The notes under the pieces were generated by a model. That model was not told where the DNA came from, did not search any database, and saw only the letters and a list, made by a program, of their open reading frames with translations. From assembly GCA_964395715.1 (NCBI GenBank), contig CAYNAU010000002.1, forward strand, positions 594,920 to 658,919: a stretch of DNA of 64,000 nucleotides, written 5' to 3'. Of the stretch, positions 61,028 to 64,000 are shown one piece after another (positions within the stretch are counted from its first letter, which is position 1; each line of letters begins with the position of its first letter). A program made the translations under genes and the position numbers. The DNA is from Porticoccus sp964395715. GTDB lineage: Bacteria; Pseudomonadota; Gammaproteobacteria; Pseudomonadales; Porticoccaceae.

Positions 61028-61659
61028 CCGGGGCTTTCCGACATCATTTCTACCACTTCACAATCCTCCAGTTGCGGAAAATTCATGTAGTAACTGCCGA
61101 CTGAACCCAGGTAGGCGCGCTCAACCAGAATGGCAACCACATCATCGACTTCAGTCTGTAACCACGCAAAAGTATCGGCAGGTATCACCGGGATGGCTAC
61201 CACGATGCGTGCAGGTCGGCGCGCCTTGACATCGCTGATTGCCGCACGCATGGTCAAACCGGTGGCAATTCCATCATCGACCACAACCGCCGTTTTGCCC
61301 CTTACAGGAGGCGCTTGCCTGCCAGCCAGGTAGCATTCCCGGCGCCGCAGGGCTTCTTCCACCTCTTCGCTTACCCGGCGCTGCAGCCAATCCTGGTCAA
61401 TATATTCCCGTTCGGATTCACTACAGAATAGTTCGCCCGCTTCCGTAATCGCACAAACGGCGTATTCGGGATTGCCTGGATGGCCAATTTTTCTGGGTAT
61501 CACCAGATCAAGCGGCATTTCGAGCTCTCTTGCCACTACCACCGCGAGCGGCACCCCTCCCCGTGGCAGGGCATACACCACGCCCTCCTCTCCGCCATAG
61601 CGGTCTTTCAACAACCTAGCCAGCTTTCTGCCCGCATCATTTCTATCATGAAAAATCAT
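61024..61659 (-). CDS. phosphoribosyltransferase-domain protein
   Basis: The 211-residue protein has a PRTase fold with the PRPP loop TAVVVDDGIATGLTM and an early YALPRGGVPLAVVVARELEMPLDLVIPRKIGHPGNPEYAVCAI. It belongs to a widespread family of predicted PRTases without a fixed substrate. It precedes and overlaps the xpt-like gene. Confidence 0.85.
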   Translation of the reverse strand: MIFHDRNDAGRKLARLLKDRYGGEEGVVYALPRGGVPLAVVVARELEMPLDLVIPRKIGHPGNPEYAVCAITEAGELFCSESEREYIDQDWLQRRVSEEVEEALRRRECYLAGRQAPPVRGKTAVVVDDGIATGLTMRAAISDVKARRPARIVVAIPVIPADTFAWLQTEVDDVVAILVERAYLGSVGSYYMNFPQLEDCEVVEMMSESPG

Positions 61660-61774
61660 GACAAGCCCCCTGTACTCCTAACTCAAAGTCTAGGAGGGGA
61701 ATAAAAACGGCGCCATGCTGAAGAAACTGACCTTTGTCAGGAGGAACTCCTGGATGACATAACGTGAAGGGGGT

Positions 61775-63790
61775 TTAGGGCACCCCGTCCACCTGCTGCT
61801 TCAATTTGTGAGCCCTGTCGCGCAGCCGGGCGGCCTCTTCAAATTCCAAATTTTTGGCACATTCGAACATCTGTTTTTCAAGTACATCTATCTGATGCCA
61901 GATATCGCCGGAACCGCCAGCAAGATCGTCCTCTGCTTGATACTTTCCAGATCGTTCGGCCACCTTGCGACCACCCTTTCCGGGAATACTCCGGGCCCCC
62001 TCCATGATATCGGCCACCGACTTTTGAATACCCTGGGGCGTCACATGATGTTCGCGGTTAAACGCCATCTGCTTTTCCCGGCGGCGCTCTGTTTCATCCA
62101 TGGCGCGCTGCATGGAGCCGGTAATTTTGTCGGCGTATAGAATGGCACGACCATTGACGTTTCGGGCCGCTCGGCCAATGGTCTGTATCAGCGATTGTTC
62201 CGATCGCAGGAAGCCCTCTTTATCTGCATCAAAAATGGCTACCAGCGCCACTTCCGGCATGTCCAGGCCCTCACGCAGAAGATTGATGCCCACCAGCACA
62301 TCAAATTCACCGAGACGCAGGTCGCGGATGATTTCCACCCGCTCAACCGTCTCTATATCCGAGTGCAGATACCGCACCCGCACGCCGTGCTCATCCAGGT
62401 ATTCGGTCAGATCTTCCGCCATGCGCTTGGTGAGCACCGTGATCAATACGCGTTCGCCGTTGCCGACGCAGAGGTTGATCTCGGACAGCACATCATCCAC
62501 CTGAGAACTGGCCGGGCGCACCATAATCTGGGGGTCAACCAGTCCCGTCGGCCTGACCACCTGCTCCACAACCTGTCCCGCTTTTTCCGCTTCGTACTTG
62601 CCGGGCGTTGCCGACACAAAGATGGTTTGCGGTGCCAGGCGCTCCCACTCATCAAAGCGCATGGGGCGATTATCCAGTGCCGAAGGCAGGCGAAACCCGT
62701 ATTCCACCAAGGTTTCCTTGCGAGACCGGTCCCCCCTGTACATACCACCTAACTGGGGAATCGTCACATGGGACTCATCTACCACCAGCAGCGCGTCGGC
62801 AGGTAAATAATCGTACAGGGTGGGAGGCGCTTCCCCCGGCTCCCTACCGGAGAGGTAGCGGGAATAATTCTCGATACCCGTGCAGTAACCCAATTCCTGC
62901 ATCATTTCCAGATCGTAGCGGGTGCGCTCCCGCAGGCGCTGTTCTTCCACTAGCTTGTTCACCGAGCGCAACTGTTCAAGTCGCTCGGCCAACTCCACCT
63001 TGATCGCTTCAATAGCCTCAAGAATGGTATGTCTTGGGGTCACATAGTGGGATTTGGGATACACGGTCACCCTGGGCACTCTACCGAAAACCTCTCCGGT
63101 TAACGGGTCAAATAACGAAATGTTTTCCACCTCATCATCAAACAGCTCTACCCGCACCGCTTCATTGTCTGAGTCTGCCGGGTAGATATCGATCACATCG
63201 CCGCGCACACGATACGTGGCCCGCTGAAAGACCGAGTCATTGCGGCTGTATTGCAATTCAGCCAGACGGCGCAGGATAGCCCGTTGATCGACCCGGTCAC
63301 CCCGGACCAGGTGCAATACCATCTTCAGATAAGATTCGGGATCCCCGAGGCCGTAGATAGCAGATACAGTGGCCACCACGATGACATCCTTGCGCTCCAT
63401 CAACGCCTTGGTCGCCGACAAGCGCATTTGCTCAATGTGCTGGTTAATCGAAGCGTCTTTTTCAATAAAGGTATCGGAGGAAGGCACATAGGCCTCAGGC
63501 TGGTAGTAATCGTAATAAGAGACAAAGTATTCCACGGCATTGTCCGGAAAAAATTCTCGGAACTCACCGTACAACTGAGCAGCCAGGGTTTTGTTATGGG
63601 CCAGAACGATTGTCGGCCTCTGGACCTGACTAATCACATTCGCAATAGTGAAGGTTTTGCCAGACCCGGTCACACCCAGCAGCGTCTGAGCGGCCAGCCC
63701 CGCTTCGAGGCCTTTTACCAGCTTTTTAATGGCTTCGGGCTGATCGCCTGCCGGTTGATAGGCGCTTTTAACCGTAAACGCTTTCGCCAC
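61775..63790 (-). CDS. uvrB: excinuclease ABC subunit B
   Basis: The 671-residue damage-recognition helicase of nucleotide excision repair has Walker A GVTGSGKTFTIAN, the beta-hairpin region YYDYYQPEAYVPSSDTFIEKD, helicase motifs including DESHVTIPQL and QTIGRAARN, and a C-terminal UVR domain (ECAKNLEFEEAARLRD). Start is GTG at 63790. Confidence 0.96.
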   Translation of the reverse strand: MAKAFTVKSAYQPAGDQPEAIKKLVKGLEAGLAAQTLLGVTGSGKTFTIANVISQVQRPTIVLAHNKTLAAQLYGEFREFFPDNAVEYFVSYYDYYQPEAYVPSSDTFIEKDASINQHIEQMRLSATKALMERKDVIVVATVSAIYGLGDPESYLKMVLHLVRGDRVDQRAILRRLAELQYSRNDSVFQRATYRVRGDVIDIYPADSDNEAVRVELFDDEVENISLFDPLTGEVFGRVPRVTVYPKSHYVTPRHTILEAIEAIKVELAERLEQLRSVNKLVEEQRLRERTRYDLEMMQELGYCTGIENYSRYLSGREPGEAPPTLYDYLPADALLVVDESHVTIPQLGGMYRGDRSRKETLVEYGFRLPSALDNRPMRFDEWERLAPQTIFVSATPGKYEAEKAGQVVEQVVRPTGLVDPQIMVRPASSQVDDVLSEINLCVGNGERVLITVLTKRMAEDLTEYLDEHGVRVRYLHSDIETVERVEIIRDLRLGEFDVLVGINLLREGLDMPEVALVAIFDADKEGFLRSEQSLIQTIGRAARNVNGRAILYADKITGSMQRAMDETERRREKQMAFNREHHVTPQGIQKSVADIMEGARSIPGKGGRKVAERSGKYQAEDDLAGGSGDIWHQIDVLEKQMFECAKNLEFEEAARLRDRAHKLKQQVDGVP

Positions 63791-63920
63791 TCAGGGCTCT
63801 CCGTATATGCTCGACAAAACACCGTATTATACGCGACAAAACAGCCTAAAACGGCCCCGGGAGCAGGGCTTGACTCCCCCATATGCGATCTATAAGATAC
63901 GCGCCTCTCAACGAGACCAT

Positions 63921-63996
63921 TCCGCCTTAGCTCAGTTGGTAGAGCAAATGACTGTTAATCATTGGGTCGCTGGTTCGAGCCCAGCAGGCGGAGCCA
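63921..63996 (+). tRNA. tRNA-Asn(GTT)
   Basis: The 76-nt tRNA has acceptor TCCGCCT/AGGCGGA, anticodon loop CTGTTAA (anticodon GTT), GGTTCGAGCCC in the T-arm, and encoded CCA. Confidence 0.96.
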
Positions 63997-64000
63997 AATA

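Overview
This window looks like chromosome from a marine or halophilic gammaproteobacterium. The conserved blocks read thrS-infC-rpmI-rplT-pheS-pheT-ihfA-MerR, rpsF-rpsR-rplI-dnaB and rlmB/rnr, which is typical of that class. Soluble transhydrogenase, a Mrp-type Na+/H+ antiporter and a glucosylglycerate (compatible solute) operon point to a salt-exposed lifestyle. I cannot name the genus from sequence alone; a Cellvibrionales, Marinobacter-like or related lineage is plausible.

Layout. 1-5.3 kb: a solute-symporter/histidine kinase (cut by the window edge) divergent from a propionyl/acetyl-CoA synthetase. 5.3-14.4 kb: a minus-strand housekeeping block (panD, panC, dnaB, rplI, a membrane protein, rpsR, rpsF, then a CDP-alcohol phosphatidyltransferase, rlmB and rnr). 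14.6 kb: tRNA-Leu. 14.8-23.4 kb: an accessory region. It is a chromosomal integron whose integrase (22380-23369, plus strand) has an exact-consensus LexA box. Nine gene cassettes follow in the opposite orientation (22059 down to 17249), each ended by an attC site. Beyond the last clear attC lies a five-gene HxlR/GST/NTF2/tautomerase/DMT module, bounded on its far side by a tenth, weaker attC-like site next to tRNA-Leu. It may be one large multi-gene cassette.

23.5-32.0 kb: a small gene encoding an Hfq/Sm-like protein with an apparent signal peptide (the most unusual gene here), then a nine-gene Mrp-like antiporter operon with three NuoL/M/N-type subunits, and a Rap1a/Tai-like secreted protein. 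32.2-38.2 kb: a two-component system followed by the glucosylglycerate operon (phosphatase, synthase, GH13 phosphorylase). 38.1-45.4 kb: a SulP transporter, a ribbon-helix-helix protein, a cardiolipin synthase with a voltage-gated K+ channel, a 2OG-Fe(II) oxygenase, a heptosyltransferase, and tRNA-Asp and tRNA-Val with a partial tRNA-Asp duplication.

45.5-64 kb: queD, thpR, a TIGR01777 epimerase, phosphomannomutase, galU, sthA, tRNA-Pro, the thrS-to-MerR translation block (minus strand, infC with an AUU start), tRNA-Val, two small exported proteins, two phosphoribosyltransferases, uvrB and tRNA-Asn. The core genes are ordinary. The novelty is concentrated at 14.8-24 kb.
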